This document shows, piece by piece, positions 1-9,700 of a stretch of DNA of 64,000 nucleotides (within the stretch, counting starts at the first letter, position 1; each line of letters opens with the position of its first letter). The position numbers and the translations under genes were made by a program. Where the stretch lies: contig JBAZZQ010000003.1 of the NCBI GenBank assembly GCA_041658725.1, positions 36,564 through 100,563 of the forward strand. Direction: 5' to 3'. The stretch is from JBAZZQ01 sp041658725 (GTDB lineage Bacteria > Planctomycetota > Phycisphaerae > JAAYCJ01). A model generated the notes under the pieces. It had not been told where the DNA came from. It ran no database searches and was given only the letters and a program-made list of their open reading frames with translations.

Positions 1-47
1 AAATTGTACTGATAATATATTGTCATTAATATGCTTAAAAAAATCTC

Positions 48-180
48 GTAACCGTTCAGGCCACCTTCCGTCATTGCGAGCGCAGCGAAGCAATCTCGTA
101 ATGACGCCGGTTAATGAAGGAACGAGATTGCTTCGTCGCTGCGCTCCTCGCAATGACCACGAGGTGGTCTGAACGGATAC
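48..180. repeat. Nested palindromic repeat (outer arms plus inner REP-like unit)
   Basis: The outer arms 48-66 and 162-180 are inverted copies of each other, matching at 17 of 19 bases and built on GTAACCGTTCAG. Inside them lies a second palindrome, 70-157, with ends GTCATTGCGAG and a long internal stem containing AAGCAATCTCG. The inner unit recurs at 50950-51036 and the outer arms recur at 35454-35496, so this looks like one mobile palindrome inserted into another. It contains no open reading frame. It lies just upstream of the LacI-type gene but ends before its promoter. Confidence 0.75.
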
Positions 181-226
181 AAAATCTTATGCCCCAAAAA
201 AAAGGAATATTCGAAAAATTAAGGGC

Positions 227-255
227 TTGACTTTTATCGCAAAAGAAATTATATT
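227..255 (+). promoter_or_regulatory. Sigma-70 type promoter of the LacI-type gene
   Basis: A -35 box TTGACT (227-232) and a -10 box TATATT (250-255) are separated by exactly 17 bases. The predicted transcription start falls near 262, directly before the palindromic operator. This is one of the best housekeeping-type promoters in the window. Confidence 0.75.
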
Positions 256-263
256 GGATAGTG

Positions 264-283
264 TAACGTTCAGGTGAACGTTA
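264..283. promoter_or_regulatory. Probable LacI-family operator (autoregulation)
   Basis: Two perfect 9-base arms, TAACGTTCA and TGAACGTTA, flank a 2-base centre. The site begins 8 bases after the -10 box, over the expected transcription start, and 23 bases before the start codon of a LacI-type regulator. That position suits repression by blocking RNA polymerase. Binding is inferred from position and symmetry only. No second perfect copy was seen before the downstream genes. Confidence 0.65.
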
Positions 284-306
284 TATTGTAAAGGTAATGT
301 TCCACC

Positions 307-1347
307 ATGAAGAAAAGTTCTTTCGCGACAATTCGGGACGTAGCGGCGGCGGCTGGGGTGTCCATGACCACAGTGTCAGACATCATTACGGGGCGATCTG
401 ATCGGTTTAAGGAAGAGACATTAATGCGGGTCCGCAAGACGGCGGAAAAGCTCAGTTACCGGCCCCATCTGGGGGCTTCGGCGATGCGAAGCCAACGGTT
501 CAATACCATCGGTCTGATCCTTTCGCAGTCACCGTTTTACGAGGCCAAATTAGTTGAGGGCGTGGATGAAGTCGCTCATGCCCGGGAACTCGGGCTCATG
601 CTGGTTCACATCGGCCCTGCGGAAGAGGATTTGCCGAGCTTGGTTACCCACAACCAGGTGGATGGGTTGATCGTGGACTGGACCTCTCCGAAGAAGATCG
701 GAGTGGCAATTGAGAACTATCGTATTCCCGCCGTCTGGGTCAACAACGATCAGCATGCCCCGGAGAACTGCATCTGGCCGGACGACGAGGCGGGCGGGCG
801 AATGGCCACGGAACATCTGATTGCTCTTGGTCATCGGCGAATCGCATTTTTGCGAGTTCCCCAGGCCATGCACCCTAGTCAGGAATTTCGATTGAAGGGT
901 TATTGCCAAGCGTTGACCGAGGCGGGTTTGGAGCCCCGGGTGATCGACTGCGAGTGCTTGGATTTTCCCTTGGATATACCCACGGATCCGAATTGCTTTA
1001 AGAACCGGTTCTCACACCCGGAGATATGGGCGGACATGGAAACGGGATCCTGGCCCACGGCGTTTGTCTGTTACAGCACCTTGACCGCCCTGGAGCTATA
1101 CGCCGCCTGCCAGCGTAAGGGCGTCGAGGTCCAGAAAGCCTTCGCCGTGGTGTCCTGTGACGAGCTTTTGGAGCGGGTGGAAATCGCGTATCCCGCCATC
1201 ACCACCGTGGTGGTGGACCATGCCCTGATGGGGCGTCTGGCCGTGGACATGCTCTGCGAACGGATCGAAAACAATGGCAAGGCCGTTCCCAGCAAGATAC
1301 TGCCGCTCCGATTAAATGTCCGGGAGTCCAGTTTCAAAATGCCCTAA
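307..1347 (+). CDS. LacI-family transcriptional regulator
   Basis: A 346-residue sugar-responsive DNA-binding regulator. Residues 8-30 form the LacI helix-turn-helix (IRDVAAAAGVSMTTVS), followed by the hinge-helix region (LSYRPHLGASAMRS) and a periplasmic-binding-protein-like effector domain containing a typical DGLIV segment and a C-terminal TVVVDHALMGRLAVDML. The ATG is preceded by AAAGG. The gene heads the glycan locus and has its own promoter and operator, so it is probably autoregulated and may control the downstream glycosidases and transporter. The effector sugar cannot be read from the sequence. Confidence 0.93.
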   Translation: MKKSSFATIRDVAAAAGVSMTTVSDIITGRSDRFKEETLMRVRKTAEKLSYRPHLGASAMRSQRFNTIGLILSQSPFYEAKLVEGVDEVAHARELGLMLVHIGPAEEDLPSLVTHNQVDGLIVDWTSPKKIGVAIENYRIPAVWVNNDQHAPENCIWPDDEAGGRMATEHLIALGHRRIAFLRVPQAMHPSQEFRLKGYCQALTEAGLEPRVIDCECLDFPLDIPTDPNCFKNRFSHPEIWADMETGSWPTAFVCYSTLTALELYAACQRKGVEVQKAFAVVSCDELLERVEIAYPAITTVVVDHALMGRLAVDMLCERIENNGKAVPSKILPLRLNVRESSFKMP

Positions 1348-1426
1348 CGAGATTTTAGTTTCAAATTCGCCGGGTTGTGTTGATCCGGAGGGGTTGAAAC
1401 AAAATGTATAACAAAGGAGTACGAAA

Positions 1427-2251
1427 ATGAAAAGTGTGGTATTGGGTCTGATCGGTCTTGGGATGGTGTTGATATTCCCGACGCTTGTAGCGGCAACGCC
1501 GGACTACCTGGTCTTTGGGGCGGATTACAACTACAGCGGGGTGGTCAACGCCAACGAAAGCATTACGGGAAGCACGGTGATCCGTCCGCAGGGATTAACT
1601 GACGGCGATTCCTTTGGAACGATCACTCAGGTCGCGGGTGGGAAATACGGCGGAGGGATGTTGGTGGCACCCAACGAGAATAATCAGCGAACCCGGTATG
1701 ATGTGCCCAGCGGGTTCAGCACCAGCAACGGGATGGCGGAAGTCTGGTTTAAACTCGAATCGGCCGATAAGATTACTCTGCTCGATCTGGGTGGGGACAA
1801 CCTTGTGCGGTGGGACCCCGGCAACGGCAACCTGAACACCTATTTGGGTTCGGCTGGCCTGTACTGGTACGCGGGGAATATCGCCGACGGCAATTGGCAC
1901 CACCTGGCCGTGAGTTGGGGCGACTCAGCCAATTGGAAGAAAGGTAAACGGGTGTGGTTCGACGGTGCGAACGTGGCTTGGAACGATGGCGATTACTCTC
2001 TCTTGAACCCAACTTCTTATATCGGCACCCAGGAAGCAAATGCTGCCGGGGGCGGGAACGTTTATTTTGATGAACTCCATGTCTATGGTCCAGGCTGGCA
2101 GAACCTCGTGTACTTTGCTCCGGGCCAAGTCGCGCCGGGTTACGTCGGCGAAATCACCGGGTTGGCCGCGGCCGTACCCGAGCCGGCAACCTTGATTTTA
2201 TTGATGTCGGGATTAGTCGGTTTCATCGTCCGCAGACGAACCATCGCATAA
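1427..2251 (+). CDS. LamG-domain protein with PEP-CTERM sorting signal
   Basis: A 274-residue exported protein. Residues 1-23 are a signal peptide ending LVAA. Residues 24 to about 235 form a concanavalin A-like/LamG beta-sandwich, with repeated WFDGANVAW and DELHVYGPGW segments. Residues 250-274 are a PEP-CTERM signal: VPEPAT, a hydrophobic stretch and RRR. PEP-CTERM proteins are known to be processed by exosortase and surface-anchored or released. The domain is nearly the same as the first LamG domain of the next gene, pointing to recent duplication. The ribosome binding site AAAGGAG lies before the ATG. A carbohydrate-binding role is inferred from the fold. Confidence 0.88.
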   Translation: MKSVVLGLIGLGMVLIFPTLVAATPDYLVFGADYNYSGVVNANESITGSTVIRPQGLTDGDSFGTITQVAGGKYGGGMLVAPNENNQRTRYDVPSGFSTSNGMAEVWFKLESADKITLLDLGGDNLVRWDPGNGNLNTYLGSAGLYWYAGNIADGNWHHLAVSWGDSANWKKGKRVWFDGANVAWNDGDYSLLNPTSYIGTQEANAAGGGNVYFDELHVYGPGWQNLVYFAPGQVAPGYVGEITGLAAAVPEPATLILLMSGLVGFIVRRRTIA

Positions 2252-2268
2252 GCTAAAAACGATTTATC

Positions 2269-2298
2269 AGCCGGACCGCCTTCGCAAGCGATCCGGCT
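2269..2298 (+). terminator. Hairpin after the PEP-CTERM gene, possible terminator
   Basis: Arms AGCCGGA (2269-2275) and TCCGGCT (2292-2298) close a 16-base loop containing a smaller CGCTTGCG-like helix. It begins 18 bases after the stop codon and is followed by only a short CTTTG stretch, so termination strength is uncertain. Confidence 0.5.
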
Positions 2299-2379
2299 CT
2301 TTGAGGCACGTGTCCCAGATCGGTCCGAGGTTGTCGCCTCGGCGAAGCAAGGTATATAATTACATAAAGGAGAATCAAG

Positions 2380-5300
2380 ATGGGTACGAGAAAAATTGGT
2401 TATGGAGTGATGTTGGTGTCCTTGTCGATCATTCTTGCCCACACGGCGGTTTCGCAAGCAACGCCGGATTATCTAATCTTTGGGGCCGATTACAACTACA
2501 GCGGGGTGGTCAATGCCAATGAAAGTATTACTGGAAGCACTGAACTCCGGCCGGAGGGCTCGGGGGGAGGAGACTCCCAAGGTACGATAACCCAGGTCAC
2601 CGGGGGAAAATACGGAGGGGGTATGTTGGTGGCCGCCATGGGGAATGATCAGCGGACGCGGTATAGTCTGCCCAGTGGGTACGACGCTTACAACGGGATG
2701 GTGGAAGTCTGGTTTAAAACGTCTAATGCGGACGATAAGCTTACCCTGCTCGTTGTGGGTGAGGACAACCTTGTGCGCTGGGATCCAAGCACTGGCAACC
2801 TGACTGCCTACCTAGGCTCGGCCGGCATGACCTGGTACGCGGGGAATATCGCCGACGGTAATTGGCACCACGTGGCCTTGAGTTGGGGTGATTCCGCCAA
2901 TTGGAAGAAAGGCAAACGGCTGTGGTTTGACGGTGCAAACGTGGCGTGGAGCGATACGAACTACTCCGTCATGAACCCGGCTACTTATCTCGGTACTCAA
3001 GAAGGAAATGCCGCCGGTGGCAATGGAGACGTTTATTTTGATGAGCTGCATCTCTATGGTCCAGGCTGGCAGAACCTTGTGTATAACTTGGGCGGAGCGC
3101 CGGGTTATTTCGGCGAAGTCGGTCCGTTGGCCGAGGCCCTCCCGGGAACAACCCCGGTGGGTATGGTCTTTGGCGCCGATTACAATTCCGCCGGGATCAT
3201 CAATGCCAATACGAGCTCAACGGCCAGCAAGAACGTCCGTGCCCCTGGGAGCGGACCGGAAGATTCCTACGGTCTTTCTTTCCAGCTTGCCGACGGGAAA
3301 TGGGGCGGCGGGATGAAGGTGCTGCCGGACCAAAGCAACAGCCGCGTCCGCTATGATGTTCCAAGCGGTTTCAGCTCCGACAACGGGATGGTGGAAGTCT
3401 GGTTCAAGATGACGGGAACCAACAACAGTGACACCAACCTGATCGACCTGGGGGGCGGGAATTTCCTGCGGTGGGAGGTTTCCAGCGGAGACCTGGTGGC
3501 GGCGATGGGGGCGGCGGTAGTGCGATACAACGTCGGGCGAATCGACGACAATACCTGGCACCATGCGGCCATCTCCTGGGGTGCAGGCGGCACATGGAAA
3601 CGGGGTAAACGACTGTGGTTTGATGGTGCGAACCGAAATTGGAACGATGGCGACTTCACCCCCTTGAGCGGCGTGACGCATATCGGCATAGGTGCGCCAG
3701 GCTATGGCGGCGGGGATACGGCAATTATTTACGATGAGCTTCATGTCTATGACGTTCGCTACAATGACTTGGTGTACTTGGCTCCGAGCCAAGGCGAGCC
3801 TGGATACTCCGCGACGATTGGTCCCTTGTTTCCGGCTCTTGCCACCCCAACCACGGTCTATACCATCAACACCGCCGGGGGCACGTCCTTTAGTCCGGGC
3901 GTCCGAGGTCACCATCCCGAATGTGTCGGTGTCCATCGCGGGGAATACCTCCGGGGCATTCCGAAGGTCCTGGCGGTCTCGGACGGTACGTTCCTGAGGG
4001 GTCTGGCGGCCGGGATGAAGGCCGAGACCTACGATTGGCGAAACCGGTTTGAATATGGTGTGCCCGCGAACGGACTGGGCCAACCGACGATTGATTTCCT
4101 GCGTTATCAACGGGATCGAAACTCCACGATGATCAACACCGTCAACACCCGGGGCTTGACGCGGCAGTCGGGAACGACCTGCGAATATTACGACACGAAC
4201 ATTACTACCTTAACGAACCTGGCCGCTGATTGGGTTCGCTACACTAACCACATCGTGCCGACGTATCGGCTGGGCAATACGATCACCGACCCGAGAGACG
4301 CGGGGATTCTCAACTCCCTTTCCTGGAAGACGGAGGGTGATACGGCGGATCAATTTGAACCCCTGCTTTTCGCCCAGGAAAGCGCGGTCCCCAAAGTCAT
4401 GTACTGGGAGATCGGAAATGAACCATCCTCGAACTTGTCGGCGACCAATTCCTATGTGTTGACCCCGGCCCAATATCGGGCTCGGTATCAGGCAATCACG
4501 GCGGCGATGAAGGCCGAAGATACGACCATCAAAGTCGGTCCGAGCGACGTGACGGCCGGAACTTACATTGACGAGGTCGTGTCGGATTCTTCTTTGCCGG
4601 TGGACATCGTTTATTATCACGCGACCTTTAGCGGCGATCTCGGGTCGCTTACCGATTCAAGTCAAATTCAAAACTTCTTGAACAACATCTATAGCGGTCA
4701 GCAGAGCCTCAAGAATGGGATTACGTCGATCATTTCCGCCAGCGGGCGAGACCCTGCAACCATTCCTCTGGCGATTACGGAATGGAACCCGAACTATTCA
4801 TTGGCGGATACCCCTTCTGTCGGACGCATGTCGCACGCTCTGGGGTGCATGGAGACGGTGTTCAGCTTTGCCCGGCTGGGAATCTTCGATGCCAATTACC
4901 TCAAGTACCCGGCGGATTGCCGGGACGGGATGGAGTACCCGGTCTATAAGGCTTGGCAGGCTCTCAACGACCACATGGGCGATGTTCTGGTGGACGTCCA
5001 TACCGAAACCGATTTCCGGATGTACACGACGAAAAACAGCGCGACGGGCCAGGTGGCGGTCTGGGGCTTGAATTTCAGTGACGCCAACGACAAGACCATG
5101 CAAATTACCCTCGACCAACTACCACAAGGTGTTACCAATGCCACGTGGATGCGTTTGGGCGCCCTCTCCGGGACCAGCACGTTGCTGAGCGGAAATATAT
5201 CTTGGTACGATGGCGGCCCTCAAGTGGACGTGGACTGGCGGACGTGGGACGTGAGCGGCATCTCGACTTCGAGCCTGACGTTCCAGGTTCCCCGCGCGAG

Positions 5301-5769
5301 CATGTGCGTACTGGTGGTGGGAACCTCGTCGCTAAAGGTTTCCCCGCAGACGCAAACTGTTTTCTGGCCCGCCACCTCGTTTGCGGTGACGGTTGGGAAT
5401 ACCGGAGGCGGTGCCCTAAGCTGGACGGCCCAGGTAATTTCTGGAACAGACTGGCTTTCCATTAACGTGGCCAGTGGGACCGATCACGGGACGATTCTCG
5501 TGACCGCCGCACAAAACTCCTCCGCTGCCCGAACGGGAATCATCCGCGTGACGTCCGGTTCCGTATCCAAAGACGTTACGGTGGTGCAGGGCGGGCCCGT
5601 GACCATCCCCGGAGATGTCAACGGGGACGGCGTGGTCAATGCGGACGATCTGTCGATCGTGCTGACGAATATGGATTCCAAGCCTCCGACGGATGCCCGT
5701 GCGGACTTGGATCAGGACGGTGAAGTCACATCGTCCGACCTGGCGATCGTGCTGGCAAATATGCCATAA
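2380..5769 (+). CDS. Modular secreted glycoside hydrolase: LamG-LamG-clan A catalytic domain-BACON-dockerin
   Basis: An 1129-residue exported enzyme. Residues 1-27 are a signal peptide. LamG domains span about 28-245 and 256-483. A clan GH-A-like catalytic domain covers about 492-980, with YWEIGNEP (probable acid/base E681) and ITEWN (probable nucleophile E801). The arrangement resembles GH51/GH39-type arabinofuranosidase or related enzymes, but the family is not certain. Residues 984 to about 1070 look like a BACON/Ig-like domain. Residues 1078-1129 form a type I dockerin with two Ca-binding repeats (GDVNGDGVVNADD and DLDQDGEVTSSD). There is no PEP-CTERM tail. The dockerin suggests attachment to a cohesin partner; none is encoded in this window. 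Confidence 0.85.
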   Translation: MGTRKIGYGVMLVSLSIILAHTAVSQATPDYLIFGADYNYSGVVNANESITGSTELRPEGSGGGDSQGTITQVTGGKYGGGMLVAAMGNDQRTRYSLPSGYDAYNGMVEVWFKTSNADDKLTLLVVGEDNLVRWDPSTGNLTAYLGSAGMTWYAGNIADGNWHHVALSWGDSANWKKGKRLWFDGANVAWSDTNYSVMNPATYLGTQEGNAAGGNGDVYFDELHLYGPGWQNLVYNLGGAPGYFGEVGPLAEALPGTTPVGMVFGADYNSAGIINANTSSTASKNVRAPGSGPEDSYGLSFQLADGKWGGGMKVLPDQSNSRVRYDVPSGFSSDNGMVEVWFKMTGTNNSDTNLIDLGGGNFLRWEVSSGDLVAAMGAAVVRYNVGRIDDNTWHHAAISWGAGGTWKRGKRLWFDGANRNWNDGDFTPLSGVTHIGIGAPGYGGGDTAIIYDELHVYDVRYNDLVYLAPSQGEPGYSATIGPLFPALATPTTVYTINTAGGTSFSPGVRGHHPECVGVHRGEYLRGIPKVLAVSDGTFLRGLAAGMKAETYDWRNRFEYGVPANGLGQPTIDFLRYQRDRNSTMINTVNTRGLTRQSGTTCEYYDTNITTLTNLAADWVRYTNHIVPTYRLGNTITDPRDAGILNSLSWKTEGDTADQFEPLLFAQESAVPKVMYWEIGNEPSSNLSATNSYVLTPAQYRARYQAITAAMKAEDTTIKVGPSDVTAGTYIDEVVSDSSLPVDIVYYHATFSGDLGSLTDSSQIQNFLNNIYSGQQSLKNGITSIISASGRDPATIPLAITEWNPNYSLADTPSVGRMSHALGCMETVFSFARLGIFDANYLKYPADCRDGMEYPVYKAWQALNDHMGDVLVDVHTETDFRMYTTKNSATGQVAVWGLNFSDANDKTMQITLDQLPQGVTNATWMRLGALSGTSTLLSGNISWYDGGPQVDVDWRTWDVSGISTSSLTFQVPRASMCVLVVGTSSLKVSPQTQTVFWPATSFAVTVGNTGGGALSWTAQVISGTDWLSINVASGTDHGTILVTAAQNSSAARTGIIRVTSGSVSKDVTVVQGGPVTIPGDVNGDGVVNADDLSIVLTNMDSKPPTDARADLDQDGEVTSSDLAIVLANMP

Positions 5770-5807
5770 GAAAGTGTACAATAGAACGACATATAGGAAG
5801 AAAATGT

Positions 5808-5877
5808 GTTCCCTACGGAACCCGTAGTACATAAATGCCCTTTCAGGGCTGTGGCGGTCCGCCTGACCGTGGACCGC
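5808..5877. repeat. Cluster of short hairpins between two genes
   Basis: Three small inverted repeats follow the dockerin gene: GTTCC/GGAAC (5808-5821), GCCC/GGGC (5837-5849) and GCGGTCC/GGACCGC (5854-5877). The last resembles the left half of the murG element in pattern (GGTC, short loop, GACC) but is not identical. They may act as a terminator or be repeat remnants. Confidence 0.5.
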
Positions 5878-5930
5878 TGCAATCGAAGAAGTAGTCGAGT
5901 AGGCAAGTAAAAAAAGTAGGAAGAAAAACC

Positions 5931-6701
5931 ATGGAGGTTGCTTTGAATCCAAAATCGAAAATTCAAAATCCCATACACGGTTTTACCCTTATTGAACTCC
6001 TGGTCGTGGTGGCAATCATCGCGGTGCTGATCTCGATTTTGCTTCCGGCGCTGAGCCAGGCAAGGGAGACGGCCCGCGCAGTATCCTGTTCCAGCAACCT
6101 GCATCAAATGGGGCTTGGGTTTATGATGTATGCGTCCGACTACCAGGAGAAATTCCCTCCCTATGCGACCAGCAGCAATTGGGGGCGGTTTGCCTGGAAA
6201 ATCGAGTGGTGGCCAAGTAACTCGTGCACAGGGCCACGGGTCCTGGCGGAAAAGAATTACATCGATCACAGCGGAGGGCTTTACGCGTGCGCCGCGGCCA
6301 AGCATCCCAGCGGGGCGGCTTACTATCGATGGTCTTCCTGGATGTTGGACGCCGAGCCGCCCGGAGCTATGGATTATGCGTACCTGGGAAACAATTATTT
6401 TTTGTCCGACTATGGCCGGGGATATGCCTATTCGCCCGCGGGATTAAATTCCCGATTCTACTTGACGAAGATCGAAAGCGCTGATGTCACCGGGTTTCCC
6501 TTGATGCAGGACTGGGCCTCCGATTATTGGTATACGTGGAACGAGTCCCCCCAGAACATTACCTGGCACCAGAAAAAGATGAACGTTCTCATCGTAGACG
6601 GCCATGTGACCACCGTCAATTACATGGACAACCGCCATTGGGCCACGTATACGGGATTTTGTTTCAACGGCTCCGGGCTGGGGTACGCCTACCAACCGTA
6701 A
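5931..6701 (+). CDS. Type II pseudopilin-like protein with prepilin N-terminus and H-X9-DG motif
   Basis: A 256-residue protein with a prepilin cleavage/methylation signal GFTLIELLVVVAII at about residues 17-30, the start of a hydrophobic helix, then a globular domain. The C-terminal WHQKKMNVLIVDGHV fits the H-X9-DG motif of the DUF1559-related pseudopilins that are abundant in Planctomycetota. A TTG at 5943, preceded by GGAGG, would give a start (L-N-P-K-S-K) more usual for this family than the ATG at 5931. Such proteins are thought to belong to pseudopilus or surface assemblies; the exact role is unknown. Its position between two glycosidase genes suggests it is expressed with them. Confidence 0.85.
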   Translation: MEVALNPKSKIQNPIHGFTLIELLVVVAIIAVLISILLPALSQARETARAVSCSSNLHQMGLGFMMYASDYQEKFPPYATSSNWGRFAWKIEWWPSNSCTGPRVLAEKNYIDHSGGLYACAAAKHPSGAAYYRWSSWMLDAEPPGAMDYAYLGNNYFLSDYGRGYAYSPAGLNSRFYLTKIESADVTGFPLMQDWASDYWYTWNESPQNITWHQKKMNVLIVDGHVTTVNYMDNRHWATYTGFCFNGSGLGYAYQP

Positions 6702-6737
6702 GGCGGTGTCCGCTTTTTATTATCCTGAAAGGTTTCC

Positions 6738-9700
6738 ATGCCGACAAAAACGATGAATTGGATCGTGTTGTTTTTTTTTCTTTCGCTTCTCGCTCGGTCT
6801 GTCGCGGCAGATGAGCCAAGCCCCGGGCCGTATCACCTGATCTTTGGCATCGGCCTGCATGACGAAGGGGCCTTCACCCCCGTCGGTCAATCCGACGGCA
6901 TGACGTTCATTGTCGAGCTGCGGTGCGATAACGAAACAAAAGAGATCTTTCGCCGTCACCGGCCCAAGGAGAACCATGCCCCGGAATATTTCTCGGCGGA
7001 TATGTCACCGTGGGCGGGACGAACGATCCGGCTGCGGTTCATCGCCGATCCGGGGCCGAACCACAATGCCGCCTACGATTGGGGCGTTTGGATCGAACCG
7101 CGAATCGTCCGCGGGGTTGTACCCCCCAAGTGGTGGGAACGGAAAAACCTGTTTCAAAGCGACAAACTTCGGGTCATCTTCGATGCCGTCGACTCTTATG
7201 AAAAGGCAACCCTCGGAGTTGGAGATAAAATCGGCTTGCGGGCAGGAGCTCAATTTAATCCCTGTTCCGTTCCGATCGGTTGGGGACTTCTTGGGTTTGC
7301 GGAAAAGTATAGCGGAAAGAAAAAAGTCCGCGGTATCCTGCACGAACCGGCATGGGATAACGAAGCCACCCTGAGTTGGGCACAATACACGTTGGTCCTG
7401 AACCTGGCGGGAACGCTCGTGAGTTCCGACACCGGCTCGAACACTAAGCGGATGGACACCTCGCAAGCGGCCCGAGCCGTTCGCCGACTTGACGAGGCCG
7501 CAACTCTGGGAAAAGAGTTGGATGCCCTGATCGCCCGGGGCCGGCGCCAGGGGTTGCAGATGCGGATGCCTCGGGTGACCGCGGCTGTGCTCAAGGTCTT
7601 TGTTCCGCGGCTCCGTGAGGATTTGGACGGGATTGCCTGGTACTGCGGACCGAATTTCCCCGGTTGGTTTTACAATAAAGGTACTCCGCCGGGATACGTC
7701 ACGGTCAAAGTCAAAATGGCGGAAAAATCGCCCAAGGACATCTATCCCCCGGCTTTCATCGAGGAACGAAAACAGCGGGGAATCCTGCTCGCTCCCTACT
7801 TGGTGCAGACCGCGGGTCGTGCCCTGGCCGAGGCCCGCGAAATCCTCGCCCATCCCGAGGCGGATGTCAAGTTTCCCGAATATGATATGGGGAAATTGAA
7901 AATTCGCGACGGCTATTTCTATGACGGCGATCAACCCGCTCTCCTGACGGGTCTTTACACCAATCGGGACGTTAAACAAGACTATGACGCCATCTCGGAG
8001 ATGGGGATATGCTTTACCCAGCCCGAGCGGTTGAACGTGTTTACCACCCTCGTTGGAGAGCAAGAAACCAGTCGAGGCTTCATCGATTCCTTTGTAGTTC
8101 GGGATACCCTGGAACCCGCTGGAAAGGCCAACATCGGTTGCCTCTTTGACCTGGGCTTACATTACCTGCCGGAGTGGGCGTATAAGAAATATCCCGACCT
8201 GACCAATCCGGGTTCGGACCACAATCACTACGCCCCTTATCTGGTGACGTCGAAGGGCTTCCGCGACGTTGTCCGATGGTACCTGGACCAACTCGTTCCC
8301 ACGACGGCCAAGTTTCCCATGACTCTGGGCTACGAGATGGGCAATCAGCCCTTCCTGAATCCCTGGTCGCCGGCGGTAATCCGTCAATTCCAAGATTGGG
8401 CGAAAATGGAATACAAGACGATCGATGCCGCCAACCAACAATGGCTCAGTACCTTTACGTCCTTCTCCCAAGTTCAACCCGATAAGAATTTCCGGTTGAT
8501 CCAGCCGGTGGGTCTGCGTTACGATTGGGTGAAATTCCAACATCGGATCACCGGGGAATGGTACCGCTGGCTGAAGGCCGAATTGAACAAACACGATCCC
8601 CACGGCTGGGTGGAAGTCCAGCCGGCGGGCAACTTTTTTGATCCGCAGAAGTTTCCCGGCCACGATGCCCATCGCGTCGCCATCGACGAAGTTGACCTCT
8701 ACCGAAATATTACGGATATCAGCGGGATCGACGCCTGCACGTGGTTCTGGGGCCGGTTGGTCTACGACCAGGGCGGACAGTTTTACGACCTGCTGCGTTC
8801 GATCGCCCCGGCCAAGCCAATCGTTAATTTTGAGTACGGCCTGAGTACCTACAATTCCAAGACAATCTGGGACCCGGCCTACATCCGTGGGTCGTTGTGG
8901 TACAGTTATCTCCACGGAATGGGTGGCTGCACGACATGGATATGGACCCTCGCGGAAGAACGCGATGAAACCCAAACCAATACCCTGGCCCGGTGGCCTG
9001 ACAGGATCGAAACCTTCGGACGAACGGCCTTGGAACTCCGCCGCCACGCCCGGGCGATTGCGGCCTTCGGACGACCCTCGTCCGAGGTGGCCATGCTGTA
9101 TCCGGCCCCCGCCCGGTGGTTCGCGGGAACAGGGCCGAGCGACTATTTTGAACAAGCCCGTGCCATGTGGAACGCCGCGTCCTTCCTCGATACTTCATTT
9201 GATTTTATCACCGATGAACAAATTACCGAAGGCCGATTGACCCGCTATAAAATCCTGCTCATTCCATCGTCACCATACATGCAGGACGGCAGTTATCGGC
9301 ATATTCAGAAATTTGTCCATCAGGGCGGAATTCTTCTCACCAACGGCGGGTTGGGCTTCGACGCTTATGGCCATTCGCGTGAGACGGAGGATTTCCTGGG
9401 TTCCGCCCGGAATGCGGACCACTATGCCGTGGCCAGGGAAGCCGGAAAGAAATTCGGGCGCGGGATAGTGTATAACGTCCTTCCTACCTCGGCCGGAGCG
9501 TATGGTCTCCTGTTCCGGAGAATTTATGACCAAGCGGGGATATCACGCCCGGTCCGTGTGAAAATGCAAACTGGATTGCCCAATTGGACAATCGAGGCCC
9601 GAACGGTAAAGGAAACGGATCGGGCTAACCAATATCTTTTTTATTGCTTCAACCTTGGAAACCGGGCAGAACAGATATTGATAACACTCCAGAAGGGTAT

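Noticed and set aside
3217..4110. Long minus-strand open frame opposite the modular glycosidase
   Set aside because: It is antisense to an enzyme with clear domains, lacks any motif and appears to come from GC-biased third positions.
7005..8063. 352-codon minus-strand frame opposite the GH42-like gene
   Set aside because: No motif, no ribosome site, and the plus-strand gene has signal peptide and catalytic motifs.
8157..9155. 332-codon minus-strand frame
   Set aside because: Antisense shadow of the same GH42-like gene with no recognisable content.
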